A stretch of 64,000 nt of DNA from WTGU01 sp965242855. Its GTDB lineage: Bacteria; Pseudomonadota; Alphaproteobacteria; UBA828. The position numbers and the translations under genes were made by a program. This document shows positions 25,332 to 34,114 of this stretch, piece by piece. Numbering within the stretch: the stretch's first letter is position 1; the number at the start of each line of letters is the position of its first letter. The stretch lies in the NCBI GenBank assembly GCA_965242855.1, contig OZ251509.1, forward strand, positions 3,500,171 through 3,564,170, in the 5' to 3' direction. The notes under the pieces were generated by a model. That model did no database searches. It was not told the origin of the DNA and saw nothing but the letters and a program-made list of their open reading frames with translations.

Positions 25332-25754
25332 TCAAGGCCGCGGGATGCCGCGCGGCAGCGTGTCGTGGCGGGGGAGGTCGTCGCCGATTGCGAACCACGA
25401 GAGCCGCTCGCGGACGAAAACATGGCGCCGCGGCGCGATCTTTTCCGGCGCGTCCAGCGAGCCGGCCATGACGTGGACCTCGCCCGGATAGGCCGACGCC
25501 TCGTAAGTGAGCGGCGTGCCGCAGTCGCGGCAGAATTTGCGCACGACTCCGGGCGAACTCTCGTGGGCGCCCGGGGTTCCGCTCACGAAGCGGAAGGCGC
25601 CGGCCCGGACCCCGGCGAAGGTCGAAACGGGCGCGCCGGACGAGCGTCGGCAGTCCGCGCAGTGGCAGTGGCTGGCCCAGAGCGGCCCCCCGTCGGCGCG
25701 GTAGCGCACCGCACCGCAGCGGCACCCGCCCCGGAGCGCGCCTTCGTCGCTCAT
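25332..25754 (-). CDS. GFA family protein (glutathione-dependent formaldehyde-activating enzyme-like)
   Basis: This 140-residue protein starts at ATG 25754, overlapping the stop of xthA by ATGA. It has the full zinc pattern of the family: GGCRCGAVRY, SHCHCADCRR and KFCRDCGTPL (seven cysteines). Members bind zinc and some react with S-hydroxymethylglutathione, but many GFA proteins have other, unknown roles. The C-terminal DDLPRHD segment is common to the family. Co-translation with xthA is evident; a functional link is not. Confidence 0.88.
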   Translation of the reverse strand: MSDEGALRGGCRCGAVRYRADGGPLWASHCHCADCRRSSGAPVSTFAGVRAGAFRFVSGTPGAHESSPGVVRKFCRDCGTPLTYEASAYPGEVHVMAGSLDAPEKIAPRRHVFVRERLSWFAIGDDLPRHDTLPRGIPRP

Positions 25755-26524
25755 TCGCGCAAGTCGCACCAGATCGGCGCGTGGTCGGAGGCCTTTTCCG
25801 CGCCGCGCGGCCCCGCATCGATCTCGCATGCGTCCAGCCGGTCGGCGGCCTCCGGCGACAGCAGAAGATGGTCGATGCGGAGGCCCTCGCCCCTCTGCCA
25901 GCGGCCGGCCTGGTAATCCCAGAAGGTGTAGGCGCGCTTCTCCGGATGCAGGGCGCGGAATGCCTCCGCGTAGCCGCCATGAAGCAGCGCCCGGAAGCGC
26001 GCCCGCGATTCCACCCGGCAGAGCGCATCGTCGCGCCAAGCCGGCGGGTCGTAGACGTCCCGGTCCGCCGGCACGATATTGTAATCGCCGCCGAGAACCA
26101 CCGCCTCCTCATGGGCGAACAGGGTCTCGGCCCGTGCCAGGAGGCAGTCCATCCAGGCGAGCTTGTAGGCGAACTTGTCGCTGGCGACCGGGTTGCCGTT
26201 CGGCAGATAGACGGTGGCGACGCGGACGCCGGCGGTGGTGGCCTCCATGTATCGCGCCTGTTCGTCGTTTTCGTCCCCCGGCAGACCCACATGGACATCT
26301 TCCAGCGGGCGTTTGCTGAGGATCGCGACGCCGTTGTAGGCCTTCTGGCCGTGGACGGCGAGGTTGTAGCCGCGGTCCTCGATCTCGGAGCGGGGGAAGT
26401 TCCGGTCGAGCGACTTGGTCTCTTGCAGCAACGCCACGTCGGGCGTGGCGACGCCCAGCCAGTCCAGGAGGTTGGGCAGCCGGACCCTGATCGAGTTGAC
26501 GTTCCAGCTCGCGATCCGGAGCAC
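25751..26524 (-). CDS. xthA: Exodeoxyribonuclease III
   Basis: This 257-residue DNA repair enzyme has the exonuclease/endonuclease/phosphatase fold: RIASWNVNSIRVR, ALLQETKS (catalytic Glu), YNGVAILSK, GGDYNIVPADRDVYD (Asp and Asn) and the C-terminal RIDHLLLS and SDHAPIW (Asp-His). It removes 3' blocking groups and cuts at abasic sites. Length matches bacterial XthA. It lies 3 bp downstream of erpA and overlaps the GFA gene, forming a three-gene unit. Confidence 0.95.
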   Translation of the reverse strand: MLRIASWNVNSIRVRLPNLLDWLGVATPDVALLQETKSLDRNFPRSEIEDRGYNLAVHGQKAYNGVAILSKRPLEDVHVGLPGDENDEQARYMEATTAGVRVATVYLPNGNPVASDKFAYKLAWMDCLLARAETLFAHEEAVVLGGDYNIVPADRDVYDPPAWRDDALCRVESRARFRALLHGGYAEAFRALHPEKRAYTFWDYQAGRWQRGEGLRIDHLLLSPEAADRLDACEIDAGPRGAEKASDHAPIWCDLRE

Positions 26525-26527
26525 GGG

Positions 26528-26899
26528 TCAGACGAGGGAGAAGGAGGTACCGCAGCCGCAGGACGAGACGGCGTTCGGGTTCTTCACCTGGAACGCCGCG
26601 CCGATCAGGTCCTCGATGTAATCGATCTCGGAGCCGGCCATGTAGCCAGCCGAGACCTTGTCGACGAGGGCGGTCACGCCGTCCCGCTCGATGGCGACAT
26701 CGTCCGGCGCGCGGTTCGTATCGAGAGCGAAGCCGTACTGAAACCCCGAGCAGCCGCCGCCCGATACGCTGACGCGGAGCATCGTTCCCGCTTCCGCCTC
26801 GTTGGCGATCAGGGAGGCGATCCGCCGGGCGGCGCGAGCCGAGAGGGTGATCGCTCCCCCCTGGGCGACCGGCTCCTCGACGTCGAACGATCGTGCCAT
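26528..26899 (-). CDS. erpA: Iron-sulfur cluster insertion protein
   Basis: This 123-residue A-type carrier protein passes Fe-S clusters to target enzymes in the cytosol. The three conserved cysteines are visible: GGGCSGFQYGF and SSCGCGTSF. The start is ATG 26899; the frame continues upstream but the residues there do not resemble the family. The acidic N-terminal extension before ITLSARAARRI is about 15 residues. The pairing with xthA downstream is common in alphaproteobacteria, often together with dgt. Confidence 0.93.
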   Translation of the reverse strand: MARSFDVEEPVAQGGAITLSARAARRIASLIANEAEAGTMLRVSVSGGGCSGFQYGFALDTNRAPDDVAIERDGVTALVDKVSAGYMAGSEIDYIEDLIGAAFQVKNPNAVSSCGCGTSFSLV

Positions 26900-27037
26900 G
26901 GCGCGCCGCGACCCTCCCGCGATCCCACCCCGATCAGACAGCGTTTCGTGGGCAATTGTCAATCGACGCGCGGTTGCCCGGCCGGGCGCGAGCGTGCATT
27001 GTCCCCGCGAGCCGGGAGGCGCCTACCGGAGGGAGAC

Positions 27038-27706
27038 ATGGAACTCTACGATGTCATGCGAACGACCTTCGCCGCGCGCGACTACACGGGCGATCACCTG
27101 CCCGACGAATTGCTCTACGAAATGCTCGAGAACGCCCGCTTCGCGCCGAGCGGCGGAAACCGGCAGGGAAATCGCGTCATCGTCGTGAGGGACCCGGAGG
27201 TTCGCGCGCGGATCGCCGCGCTGTCCGAACCGGTGGCGAAGCGCTACCGCGCCCAGCTCGATGCGGGCGAGCGCCCCTGGAACACCGTCGTTCCGACCGG
27301 ATTGACGGACGAGGCGATCGAGAAGACGCCGGCGCCGGCGATGCTGATCGAACCGTACAAGCGGGCGTCCGTGGTGCTCGTCGTCCTCGTCGATCTCAGG
27401 GTCGTCGCCTCGACCGACCAGTATCTCGACCGCGTCGGAGTCGTCAGCGGCGCATCGATCTACCCGTTCGTCTGGAACCTGCTGATGGCGGCCCGCCAAG
27501 CCGGATTCGGCGGCACGATCACGACCCTCGCCATCGCCGCGGAGCCGGCGCTCAAGGCGCTCCTCGGCATCCCCGACGAGTTCGCCGTGAGCGCCCTCGT
27601 GCCCCTGGGCAAGCCGGTGCGGCAGCTCACGAAGCTGAAGCGCCGCTCCGTCGAGGAGATCGCCACTCGCGAGCGGTTCGACGGCGCGCCCTTCGCGCGC
27701 GGCTGA
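27038..27706 (+). CDS. Nitroreductase family protein
   Basis: This 222-residue flavoprotein starts after GGAGGGAG. It has MRTTFAARDYTGDHLPDELLYEMLENARFAPSGGNRQ in pieces typical of the NfsA/NfnB fold: the SGGNRQ FMN-binding segment, an internal dimer helix, and the late GFGGTITTLAI. Members reduce nitro compounds, quinones or dehalogenate with NAD(P)H and FMN. The insert with PWNTVVPTGLTD is longer than in minimal nitroreductases. It lies 25 bp from the convergent tRNA-Asn and is probably transcribed alone. Confidence 0.88.
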   Translation: MELYDVMRTTFAARDYTGDHLPDELLYEMLENARFAPSGGNRQGNRVIVVRDPEVRARIAALSEPVAKRYRAQLDAGERPWNTVVPTGLTDEAIEKTPAPAMLIEPYKRASVVLVVLVDLRVVASTDQYLDRVGVVSGASIYPFVWNLLMAARQAGFGGTITTLAIAAEPALKALLGIPDEFAVSALVPLGKPVRQLTKLKRRSVEEIATRERFDGAPFARG

Positions 27707-27730
27707 CGTCGCCCGCGGCGGTCCGGGAGG

Positions 27731-27806
27731 TGGCTCCCCGGGCCGGACTCGAACCAGCGACCCAGCGGTTAACAGCCGCTTGCTCTACCAACTGAGCTAC
27801 CGGGGA
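27731..27806 (-). tRNA. tRNA-Asn(GTT)
   Basis: The minus strand folds as a complete 76-nt tRNA with encoded CCA: acceptor TCCCCGG paired with CCGGGGA, D-arm GTAGCTCAGTTGGTAGAGC, anticodon GTT within CTGTTAACC, and T-arm GCTGGTTCGAGTCCGGC. Confidence 0.95.
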
Positions 27807-27913
27807 ACACACTCCAGCCTCGCGGCCCTTATAGCACCGGGAGCGCCGGCGTTCCAGCGCCTCCGGGGAACGCTTCGCGCGCGGGCGGTTTGCGGCTATG
27901 CTGCGCCCTCGCC

Positions 27914-28864
27914 ATGAACGCGCGTCCGCTGATCGTCGATTGCGACCCCGGCCAGGACGATGCCGTGGCCCTTCTCCTGGCCATGGCGTCGCCCGATGCG
28001 TTCGACCTGTTGGGTATCACCGCCGTCGCCGGCAACGTGCCCCTCGACCGGACGGAGAGCAACGCGCGGCGCATCAGGGACTTGGCCGGCCGGCCCGAAG
28101 TGCCCGTCTATGCTGGCTGCGCGCGGCCCATGGTGCGGGAGCCGGCGAGCGCCGAATTCATCCACGGCGAGAGCGGAATCGACGGCGCCGACCTGCCGGA
28201 ACCGCACCGCCCGGCCGCGCCGCAACACGGCGTGGACTTCCTGGTCGATACTCTGCGCGCCGCGCCGGCGCCGGTAACGCTCGCGACCCTCGGGCCGCTG
28301 ACCAATGTCGCGATGGCGATCGTCAAATGCCCGGAGATCCTCGAGAACGTCCGCGAGATCGTCGCCATGGGCGGGGCGATCGGGCTCGGCAACGTCACGC
28401 CTGCCGCCGAGTTCAACGTCTATGCCGATCCGCATGCTGCGCATGTGGTGTTCGAGGCGGGCGCGGTGCTCACCATGATCGGGCTCGACGTGACCCATCA
28501 GGCGATCGCGACGCCCGCCCGCATCGAAGCGATCCGCGCGCTCGACACGGCGCCGGCGGCCGCGGTGTGCGGGATGCTCGAAGCCTATGGCGCGAAGAAC
28601 GTCGCCGCCTACGACCACGGCGCGCCTCTGCACGACCCGTGCGTGATCGCCTACCTGCTGGCGCCGGGTCTCTTCGACGGCCGGGAGATGCGCGTCGATG
28701 TTGAGCTCAACCAGGGGCACGCCTTCGGCCGCACCGTCTGCGATCGCTACAACCGGCGGGGCTTGTCCGCGAACGCCCGCGTCCTCGAAGAGATCGACGC
28801 CGACGGATTCTACGCCTTGCTGACCGGGCGTCTGGCGCGTCTGCCGGCCGACGCGGCGGCGTGA
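27914..28864 (+). CDS. Inosine-uridine-type nucleoside hydrolase
   Basis: This 316-residue protein begins at ATG 27914 with PLIVDCDPGQDDAVALLLAM, the calcium-binding DxDxxxDD motif of nucleoside hydrolases. It also has TLGPLTNVAMAI, VAMGGAI and EFNVYADPHAA, and a late YDHGAPLHDPCVIAYL with the catalytic His and fourth calcium Asp. It splits ribonucleosides into base and ribose, a salvage reaction in the cytosol. It stops 3 bp before the VWA-like gene. Confidence 0.93.
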   Translation: MNARPLIVDCDPGQDDAVALLLAMASPDAFDLLGITAVAGNVPLDRTESNARRIRDLAGRPEVPVYAGCARPMVREPASAEFIHGESGIDGADLPEPHRPAAPQHGVDFLVDTLRAAPAPVTLATLGPLTNVAMAIVKCPEILENVREIVAMGGAIGLGNVTPAAEFNVYADPHAAHVVFEAGAVLTMIGLDVTHQAIATPARIEAIRALDTAPAAAVCGMLEAYGAKNVAAYDHGAPLHDPCVIAYLLAPGLFDGREMRVDVELNQGHAFGRTVCDRYNRRGLSANARVLEEIDADGFYALLTGRLARLPADAAA

Positions 28865-28867
28865 GCC

Positions 28868-29572
28868 GTGCGCGGCGAGCGAAGCCTGCCGAGCCGCGGG
28901 CGCGGCGGCGGTGTCGACGCCTTCCTGCGCCGGGTGGCGGCGACGCCGGCACCTGTCGCGCGGGGCGAGACCGGGCGCCTCGTCTTCGCGATGGACGCGA
29001 CGGCCAGCCGGGAGCCGACCTGGGACCGCGCTTGCCAGATCCAGGGGGAGATGTTCGACGCGACCGCCTCCCTCGGCGGCCTCGCGGTGCAGCTCGTCTA
29101 TTACCGCGGTTTCGGAGAGTGCCGGGCCAGCGGCTGGGCGCGGGATTCGCGCTCCCTGGTGCGCTACATGACGGGCGTCCATTGCCTCGGCGGCCACACC
29201 CAGATCCGCAAGGTGCTGCATCATACGGTCAAGGAGACGAGGCGCAGGAAGGTCCACGCGCTGGTCTTCGTCGGTGACAGCATGGAGGAGGACGTGGACG
29301 ATCTGTGCGCCCTGGCCGGCGAGCTCGGCCTGCTCGGCGTGCCCGCCTTCATGTTCCACGAGGGGGCGGATCCGGCGGCGAATCTGGCGTTTCGCCAGAT
29401 CGCCCGGCTGACCAACGGGGCTTATTTGCGCTTTGACGCCGCGAGCGCGCGCGAGCTCCGGGAACTGCTCGGCGCCGTCGCCGTTTACGCCGCTGGCGGG
29501 CGCAAGGCGCTCCGGCATTACGGGGCGCGGCGCGGCGCGGCGGTCCTTCGCATCGCGCATCAGATCAAGTGA
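28868..29572 (+). CDS. VWA-like domain protein
   Basis: This 234-residue protein begins at a GTG right after the nucleoside hydrolase stop. The segment LVFAMDATASREPTWD fits a von Willebrand A MIDAS motif (DxTxS), followed by LVYYRGFGECRASGW, a THIRKVL-like helix, and HALVFVGDSMEEDVDDL, in which Asp residues could complete the metal site. No signal peptide is seen, so it should be cytosolic. Such VWA proteins often act as metal-dependent adaptors. Its partner is not known; the next gene encodes a membrane J-domain protein, and the pair is worth noting since both are protein-interaction modules. Confidence 0.7.
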   Translation: MRGERSLPSRGRGGGVDAFLRRVAATPAPVARGETGRLVFAMDATASREPTWDRACQIQGEMFDATASLGGLAVQLVYYRGFGECRASGWARDSRSLVRYMTGVHCLGGHTQIRKVLHHTVKETRRRKVHALVFVGDSMEEDVDDLCALAGELGLLGVPAFMFHEGADPAANLAFRQIARLTNGAYLRFDAASARELRELLGAVAVYAAGGRKALRHYGARRGAAVLRIAHQIK

Positions 29573-29610
29573 GCGCGCCGCCGCCGTCCGCCCGTTAGGG
29601 CGCCGTCTCG

Positions 29611-30357
29611 ATGGTCGCCTACGCCCTTCTCGGAATCGCGCTCCTGGCCCTGGTCGTGGTGCTCGGCCGCTGGTTCGCGTCGGCCAATCCATCCAGCCTC
29701 ACGAAATGGCTCAAATGGGGGTTCATCGCGACCGGAGCGGTGACGACGGTTTTTCTCGGCGTCACCGGCAAGTCCCATCTGGCCTTCATCCCGCTCGCCC
29801 TGACCGGGCTGCCCTGGCTCATGGGCCGGATGGCTGCGGGTCGGATCAACCCGCATCCGACGCAGGGCAGGCGTTCGGACGCGGAAACCCCTTTTCTCCG
29901 CGTGACTCTCGATCACGACAGCGGCGAGATGGATGGCGTCGTCCTGCAGGGGCGTTACGCCGGGCGCCGGCTCGAAGACCTGTCGGAAGCCGCACTCCTG
30001 GAGCTGCTCGACGAATGCGCCGCCGCCGACGAGCAGGGCCGGCGATTGCTCGAAACCTATCTGGACCGCACCTTGGGCGCCGATTGGCGCGCCCGCGGCG
30101 GCGAGCGTTCCGGGCCGCGCGCCGACGCCTCTTCCGCCGGCGGCGGGCAGAAAGGCTGGGGGCGCAAGGGCGCGGGCCGCGCGCCGATGAGCCGCGATGA
30201 GGCTTACGAGATCCTGGGTCTCCAACCCGGCGCAGGAGAAAGCGAAATCAAGGAGGCGCACAGGACCCTCATGCTCAAGCTGCACCCCGATCACGGCGGC
30301 TCCAATTATCTCGCCGCCAAGATCAACCAGGCCAAGGAACTGCTGCTCGGGCGCTGA
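29611..30357 (+). CDS. Membrane-anchored J-domain protein (DjlA/TIM14-like)
   Basis: This 248-residue protein has N-terminal hydrophobic spans (YALLGIALLALVVVLGRW, then WGFIATGAVTTVFLG and LAFIPLALTGLPWL) and a C-terminal J domain beginning SRDEAYEILGLQPGAGESEI with the HPD motif (LKLHPDHGGS). The J domain would stimulate DnaK ATPase at the inner membrane. The middle region (about 85-160) carries a helical LLELLDECAAADEQGRRLL unit seen in alphaproteobacterial homologues of this architecture. It ends 2 bp before galU. Confidence 0.9.
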   Translation: MVAYALLGIALLALVVVLGRWFASANPSSLTKWLKWGFIATGAVTTVFLGVTGKSHLAFIPLALTGLPWLMGRMAAGRINPHPTQGRRSDAETPFLRVTLDHDSGEMDGVVLQGRYAGRRLEDLSEAALLELLDECAAADEQGRRLLETYLDRTLGADWRARGGERSGPRADASSAGGGQKGWGRKGAGRAPMSRDEAYEILGLQPGAGESEIKEAHRTLMLKLHPDHGGSNYLAAKINQAKELLLGR

Positions 30358-30359
30358 CG

Positions 30360-31247
30360 ATGGTGCGAGCCACGAAGCCGGTGCGGACGGCGGTGTTTCC
30401 GGTCGCGGGGATGGGCACGCGGTTTCTCCCCGCGAGCAAGGCGGTTCCCAAGGAAATGCTCCCGGTGGTCGACAAGCCGCTCATCCAGTACGCGGTGGAG
30501 GAGGCGCGGGCGGCGGGGATCGAGCGGTTCGTCTTCGTCACCGGCCGCGGCAAGGCGGCGATCGAGGACCACTTCGATGGCCACGAAGCGCTGTCCGCCC
30601 TCCTGGTTGCGCGTGGCGACGGGGCCGCGGCGGCGCTCCTGGAAAGCGCGCGCCTGCCGCCCGGCGCCGCATCCTTCACGCGCCAGCAGGAGCCGCTCGG
30701 CCTCGGCCATGCGGTGCTCTGCGCGCGCGGCCTGGTCGGCGATGCACCGTTCGCGGTGCTCCTGCCGGACGAGCTGCTGCTCGCCGATCCGCCTTGTCTC
30801 GCGGAGCTCGTGGAGGCGCACGGGCGGACCGGAGGCGGCATGATCGCGCTGGCCGAGGTCCCGGTGGAAGAGACCGGCCGCTACGGAATCGTCGCGGCGT
30901 CGGCGCGGCGAGGGCGGAGCGTCGCCATCGCGGACATGGTGGAGAAACCCGCGCCCGACCGGGCGCCCTCCCGGCTCGCCATCATCGGCCGCTACGTCCT
31001 GGAGCCTGCGATCTTCGGGCGACTGGAGAGGCAGGCCCCGGGAGCGGGCGGCGAGATCCAGCTCACCGACGCCATGGCGGCGCTGGCGCGGGAGGGGCGG
31101 TTCAACGGGCTGCTCCACGCCGGCCGCCGCTTCGATTGCGGCAGCAAGATCGGCTTCCTCGAAGCCACCATCGCCTACGCCATGGAAAGGCCGGAATTGA
31201 GGGACGACCTGCGCGCGTTCTTGCAACGGACCGTGCGCGCATCATAG
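30360..31247 (+). CDS. galU: UTP-glucose-1-phosphate uridylyltransferase
   Basis: This 295-residue enzyme makes UDP-glucose from UTP and glucose-1-phosphate. It has GMGTRFLPASKAVPKEMLPV with the nucleotide-binding signature, KPLIQYAVEEA, LLPDELL, and the late GRRFDCGSKIGFLEA typical of bacterial GalU. It is the first gene of a sugar-nucleotide block with ugd and a phosphohexomutase, all on the same strand. A GC-rich inverted repeat (about 31250-31271) lies between it and ugd and might attenuate transcription. Confidence 0.95.
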   Translation: MVRATKPVRTAVFPVAGMGTRFLPASKAVPKEMLPVVDKPLIQYAVEEARAAGIERFVFVTGRGKAAIEDHFDGHEALSALLVARGDGAAAALLESARLPPGAASFTRQQEPLGLGHAVLCARGLVGDAPFAVLLPDELLLADPPCLAELVEAHGRTGGGMIALAEVPVEETGRYGIVAASARRGRSVAIADMVEKPAPDRAPSRLAIIGRYVLEPAIFGRLERQAPGAGGEIQLTDAMAALAREGRFNGLLHAGRRFDCGSKIGFLEATIAYAMERPELRDDLRAFLQRTVRAS

Positions 31248-31289
31248 ACAGGCCCTTCCCCGAAGGGGCCGTTCGTCAGGGAGCCTTCC

Positions 31290-32609
31290 ATGCGTGTCGC
31301 GATGATAGGCGCCGGTTATGTCGGCTTGGTGTCCGCCGCGTGTTTCTCGGAGTTCGGTTTCACCGTGACCTGCGTGGACGCGGAGCCGGAGAGGATCGCG
31401 GCGCTCCGCGCCGGGCGGATGCCGATCTACGAGCCGGGTCTGGACGCGCTGGTCGCGAGCAACGCCAAGGCCGGCCGGCTCTCCTTCACGACCGACATCG
31501 GCGCGGCCGTGCCGGCCGCCGACGTGGCGATGCTGGCGGTGGGTACACCGAGCCGGCGCGGCGACGCCCACGCCGACCTCTGCTTCGTCCACGAGGCCGC
31601 TCGCCAAATCGCCGACGCGCTCGACGGCTACACCGTGATCGCGACCAAATCGACGGTGCCCGTCGGCACCGGCCGCGAAGTCGCCGGCATCGTCCGGGAA
31701 CGCCGCCCGGAGGCGGATTTCGACCTCGTCTCGAACCCGGAATTCCTCCGGGAGGGCTCGGCGATCGCGGATTTCATGCGCCCGGACCGGGTCGTCGTCG
31801 GGGTCGAATCGGCGCGCGCGCGGGCCGTCATGCAGGCACTCTACAGGCCGCTTTTCCTCATCGAGACGCCGGTGCTGTTCACCACCCTCGAAACGGCGGA
31901 ACTCACCAAATACGCATCCAACTGCTTCCTCGCGACGAAAATCGGCTTTATCAACGAGATCGCGGACGTCTGCGAGCGCGTCGGCGCCGACGTGCAGGAC
32001 GTGGCCAAGGGGATCGGGCTGGACGGCCGCATCGGGCGGCACTTCCTGCACGCAGGGCCGGGCTTCGGCGGTTCGTGCTTTCCGAAGGACGCAGCGGCCT
32101 TCGTGCGCATCGCCGAGGGCGCCGGCGCGCCCTGCCGCATCGTCGAGACGGTCCTGCAAAGCAATACCGACCGCAGGGCCAGGGTGGTGGACAAGGTCAT
32201 GCGGGCCTGCGGCGGCACGGTCGCAGGCAAGACCATCGCGGCGCTCGGCGTGACCTTCAAGCCGAACACCGACGACGTGCGGGAAAGTCCGAGCCTCGCT
32301 ATCCTCGCCGGTCTTTCCGCGCGGGGGGCGGCGATCCGCGCGTTCGACCCGGCGGGCATGGACGAAGCGCGCGGCCTGTTGGGCGGGGCCGTCTGGTGTC
32401 GCGACGCCTACGAGGCGATGGCGGGCGCCGACGCCCTGGTCATTCTCACGGAATGGAACGAGTTCAGGGCGCTCGACCTGGAGCGCGTCGGAAGGCTGCT
32501 GAAGACGCGGTTGGTCGTTGATCTCCGCAATATCTACACGCCTCGCGAGCTGGTCGAGGCCGGCCTTCGTTATGTGAGCGTTGGCCGGCCGGCGGCGGCG
32601 CCGGCATGA
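31290..32609 (+). CDS. ugd: UDP-glucose 6-dehydrogenase
   Basis: This 439-residue enzyme oxidises UDP-glucose to UDP-glucuronate with two NAD. It has the N-terminal Rossmann motif MIGAGYVGLV, ATKSTVPVGTG, NPEFLREGSA, the catalytic cysteine in GPGFGGSCFPKD, and the C-terminal UDP-binding domain with GVTFKPNTDDVRESPS. AGGGAG precedes the ATG. It overlaps the phosphohexomutase start by ATGA. The three genes give precursors for exopolysaccharide or LPS; no polymerisation genes are nearby. Confidence 0.95.
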   Translation: MRVAMIGAGYVGLVSAACFSEFGFTVTCVDAEPERIAALRAGRMPIYEPGLDALVASNAKAGRLSFTTDIGAAVPAADVAMLAVGTPSRRGDAHADLCFVHEAARQIADALDGYTVIATKSTVPVGTGREVAGIVRERRPEADFDLVSNPEFLREGSAIADFMRPDRVVVGVESARARAVMQALYRPLFLIETPVLFTTLETAELTKYASNCFLATKIGFINEIADVCERVGADVQDVAKGIGLDGRIGRHFLHAGPGFGGSCFPKDAAAFVRIAEGAGAPCRIVETVLQSNTDRRARVVDKVMRACGGTVAGKTIAALGVTFKPNTDDVRESPSLAILAGLSARGAAIRAFDPAGMDEARGLLGGAVWCRDAYEAMAGADALVILTEWNEFRALDLERVGRLLKTRLVVDLRNIYTPRELVEAGLRYVSVGRPAAAPA

Positions 32610-33997
32610 GCGCCGCCCGCACGCTCGACCGATCAATTCTCGGCGAGTACGACATCAGGGGGATCGTCGGGGAGACGCTTACCGCGGCCGACATGGAGGC
32701 GATCGGCCGAGCCTTCGCCACCGTCGCGCGGCGGCACTCACCGGGCGGGCGGGTGCCGACGATCTGCGTGGGCCGCGACGGCCGCCTGAGTTCGGAGGCC
32801 CTCGAGACGCGCTTGGTCGCGGGCCTGCGCGGCGGCGGCGCGGCGGCGCTGCGCATCGGAGTCGGCCCGACGCCGATGCTCTATTTCGCCGTCCACGAGC
32901 GCCAGGGAGACGGCGGCTTGATGGTCACGGGCTCCCACAACCCGCCCGAATACAACGGCGTCAAGATGATGCTCGGCCGGCGGCCCTTCTATGGCGACGA
33001 CATCCTGGAACTGGCAGAGATCGCCGCCGCCGGAGCGTTCGCGGCGGGCGCGGGCGGCGCGACGGACGTGGACCTTGCCTCCGACTACGTCGCGCGTCTG
33101 CTGCGCGACGCCGGCGACGGCAATCTCGCCGTGGCATGGGATGCCGGCAACGGCGCCGCGGGCGCGGTGCTCCGCGCCCTCGTGGCCGGCCTTCCGGGGC
33201 GTCACGTTCTGCTGAACGCCGAGATCGACGGCACCTTCCCCGCCCATCACCCGGATCCGACGGTGCCGGAGAATCTGAATCAGCTGATCGAGGCGGTGCG
33301 CACCGAGCGCTGCGATCTCGGGATCGCCTTCGACGGCGACGGCGACCGCATCGGCGTCGTGGACGGAAACGGCGAGACCCTGTGGGGCGACCAGATCCTG
33401 GCCTTGCTCGCCCGCGAGGTGCTGCGCGAGCGGCCGGGCGCCACCGTCATCGGCGACGTGAAGGCGAGCCAGGTCCTCTTCGACGAGATCGCCCGGCTCG
33501 GCGGCGCGCCGCTGATGTGGGCCACCGGGCATTCGGTGATCAAGGCCAAGATGACCGATCTCGGGGCGCCGCTCGCCGGTGAGATGAGCGGCCACATCTT
33601 CTTCGCCGATCGCTATTACGGATTCGACGATGCGCTCTACGCCAGCGTTCGCCTGCTCCGGTTGATCGCCGGAGAAGGGCGATCGCTCGCCGCCTTGCGG
33701 GCGACGCTGCCCTCCCGCGTGAGCACGCCCGAGATGCGCTTCGCCTGCCCGCACGAGCGGAAGTTCGCCGTCGCCGACGAGATACGCGCCCGGCTCGAGG
33801 CCGCGGGCGAACCCTTCAACGGCGTCGACGGGGTGCGGGTCCGGACCGATGACGGCTGGTGGCTGCTGCGGGCCTCGAACACCCAGCCGGTGCTGGTGGC
33901 ACGCTGCGAGGCGGAGGACGAAGCCGCCCTCGCGCGGCTGAAACGCCGCTTGGCGGCCGAGCTTCACGCGAGCGGCGTGGACCCACCCGATTTCTGA
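32606..33997 (+). CDS. Phosphomannomutase/phosphoglucomutase
   Basis: This 463-residue alpha-D-phosphohexomutase has the catalytic serine loop VTGSHNPPEYNGVK, the metal loop FDGDGDRIGVVD, the sugar-binding GEMSGHIFF, and the C-terminal phosphate-binding RASNTQPVLVARCE. The sugar-binding GEMSGH is that of bifunctional PMM/PGM enzymes (AlgC type). It converts hexose 6-phosphates to 1-phosphates, feeding GalU. The overlap with ugd indicates one transcript. Confidence 0.93.
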   Translation: MSAARTLDRSILGEYDIRGIVGETLTAADMEAIGRAFATVARRHSPGGRVPTICVGRDGRLSSEALETRLVAGLRGGGAAALRIGVGPTPMLYFAVHERQGDGGLMVTGSHNPPEYNGVKMMLGRRPFYGDDILELAEIAAAGAFAAGAGGATDVDLASDYVARLLRDAGDGNLAVAWDAGNGAAGAVLRALVAGLPGRHVLLNAEIDGTFPAHHPDPTVPENLNQLIEAVRTERCDLGIAFDGDGDRIGVVDGNGETLWGDQILALLAREVLRERPGATVIGDVKASQVLFDEIARLGGAPLMWATGHSVIKAKMTDLGAPLAGEMSGHIFFADRYYGFDDALYASVRLLRLIAGEGRSLAALRATLPSRVSTPEMRFACPHERKFAVADEIRARLEAAGEPFNGVDGVRVRTDDGWWLLRASNTQPVLVARCEAEDEAALARLKRRLAAELHASGVDPPDF

Positions 33998-34047
33998 GCG
34001 CCCGCGCACCGTGTGCGCCGGTGGCCCCGATCGTTCCGTCGTTTCGC

Positions 34048-34094
34048 TTGACGAGAAAATCTCTTTCGATTCATAAGGATTGATCTTTCGATTC
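34048..34094 (+). promoter_or_regulatory. Candidate promoter and paired 11-bp direct repeats before the carboxypeptidase gene
   Basis: TTGACG at 34048-34053 is followed after 17 bp by TCATAA, a fair -35/-10 pair. TCTTTCGATTC occurs twice, at 34062-34072 and 34084-34094, exactly two helical turns (22 bp) apart, which would suit an operator. The stretch is much richer in A and T than its surroundings. Confidence 0.4.
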
Positions 34095-34114
34095 GGTGCA
34101 TCGTCGGGACGAGC

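Noticed and set aside
31250..31271. GC-rich inverted repeat between galU and ugd as a terminator
   Set aside because: The stem has a bulge and is not followed by a T run; the genes form a same-strand block, so I do not call termination.
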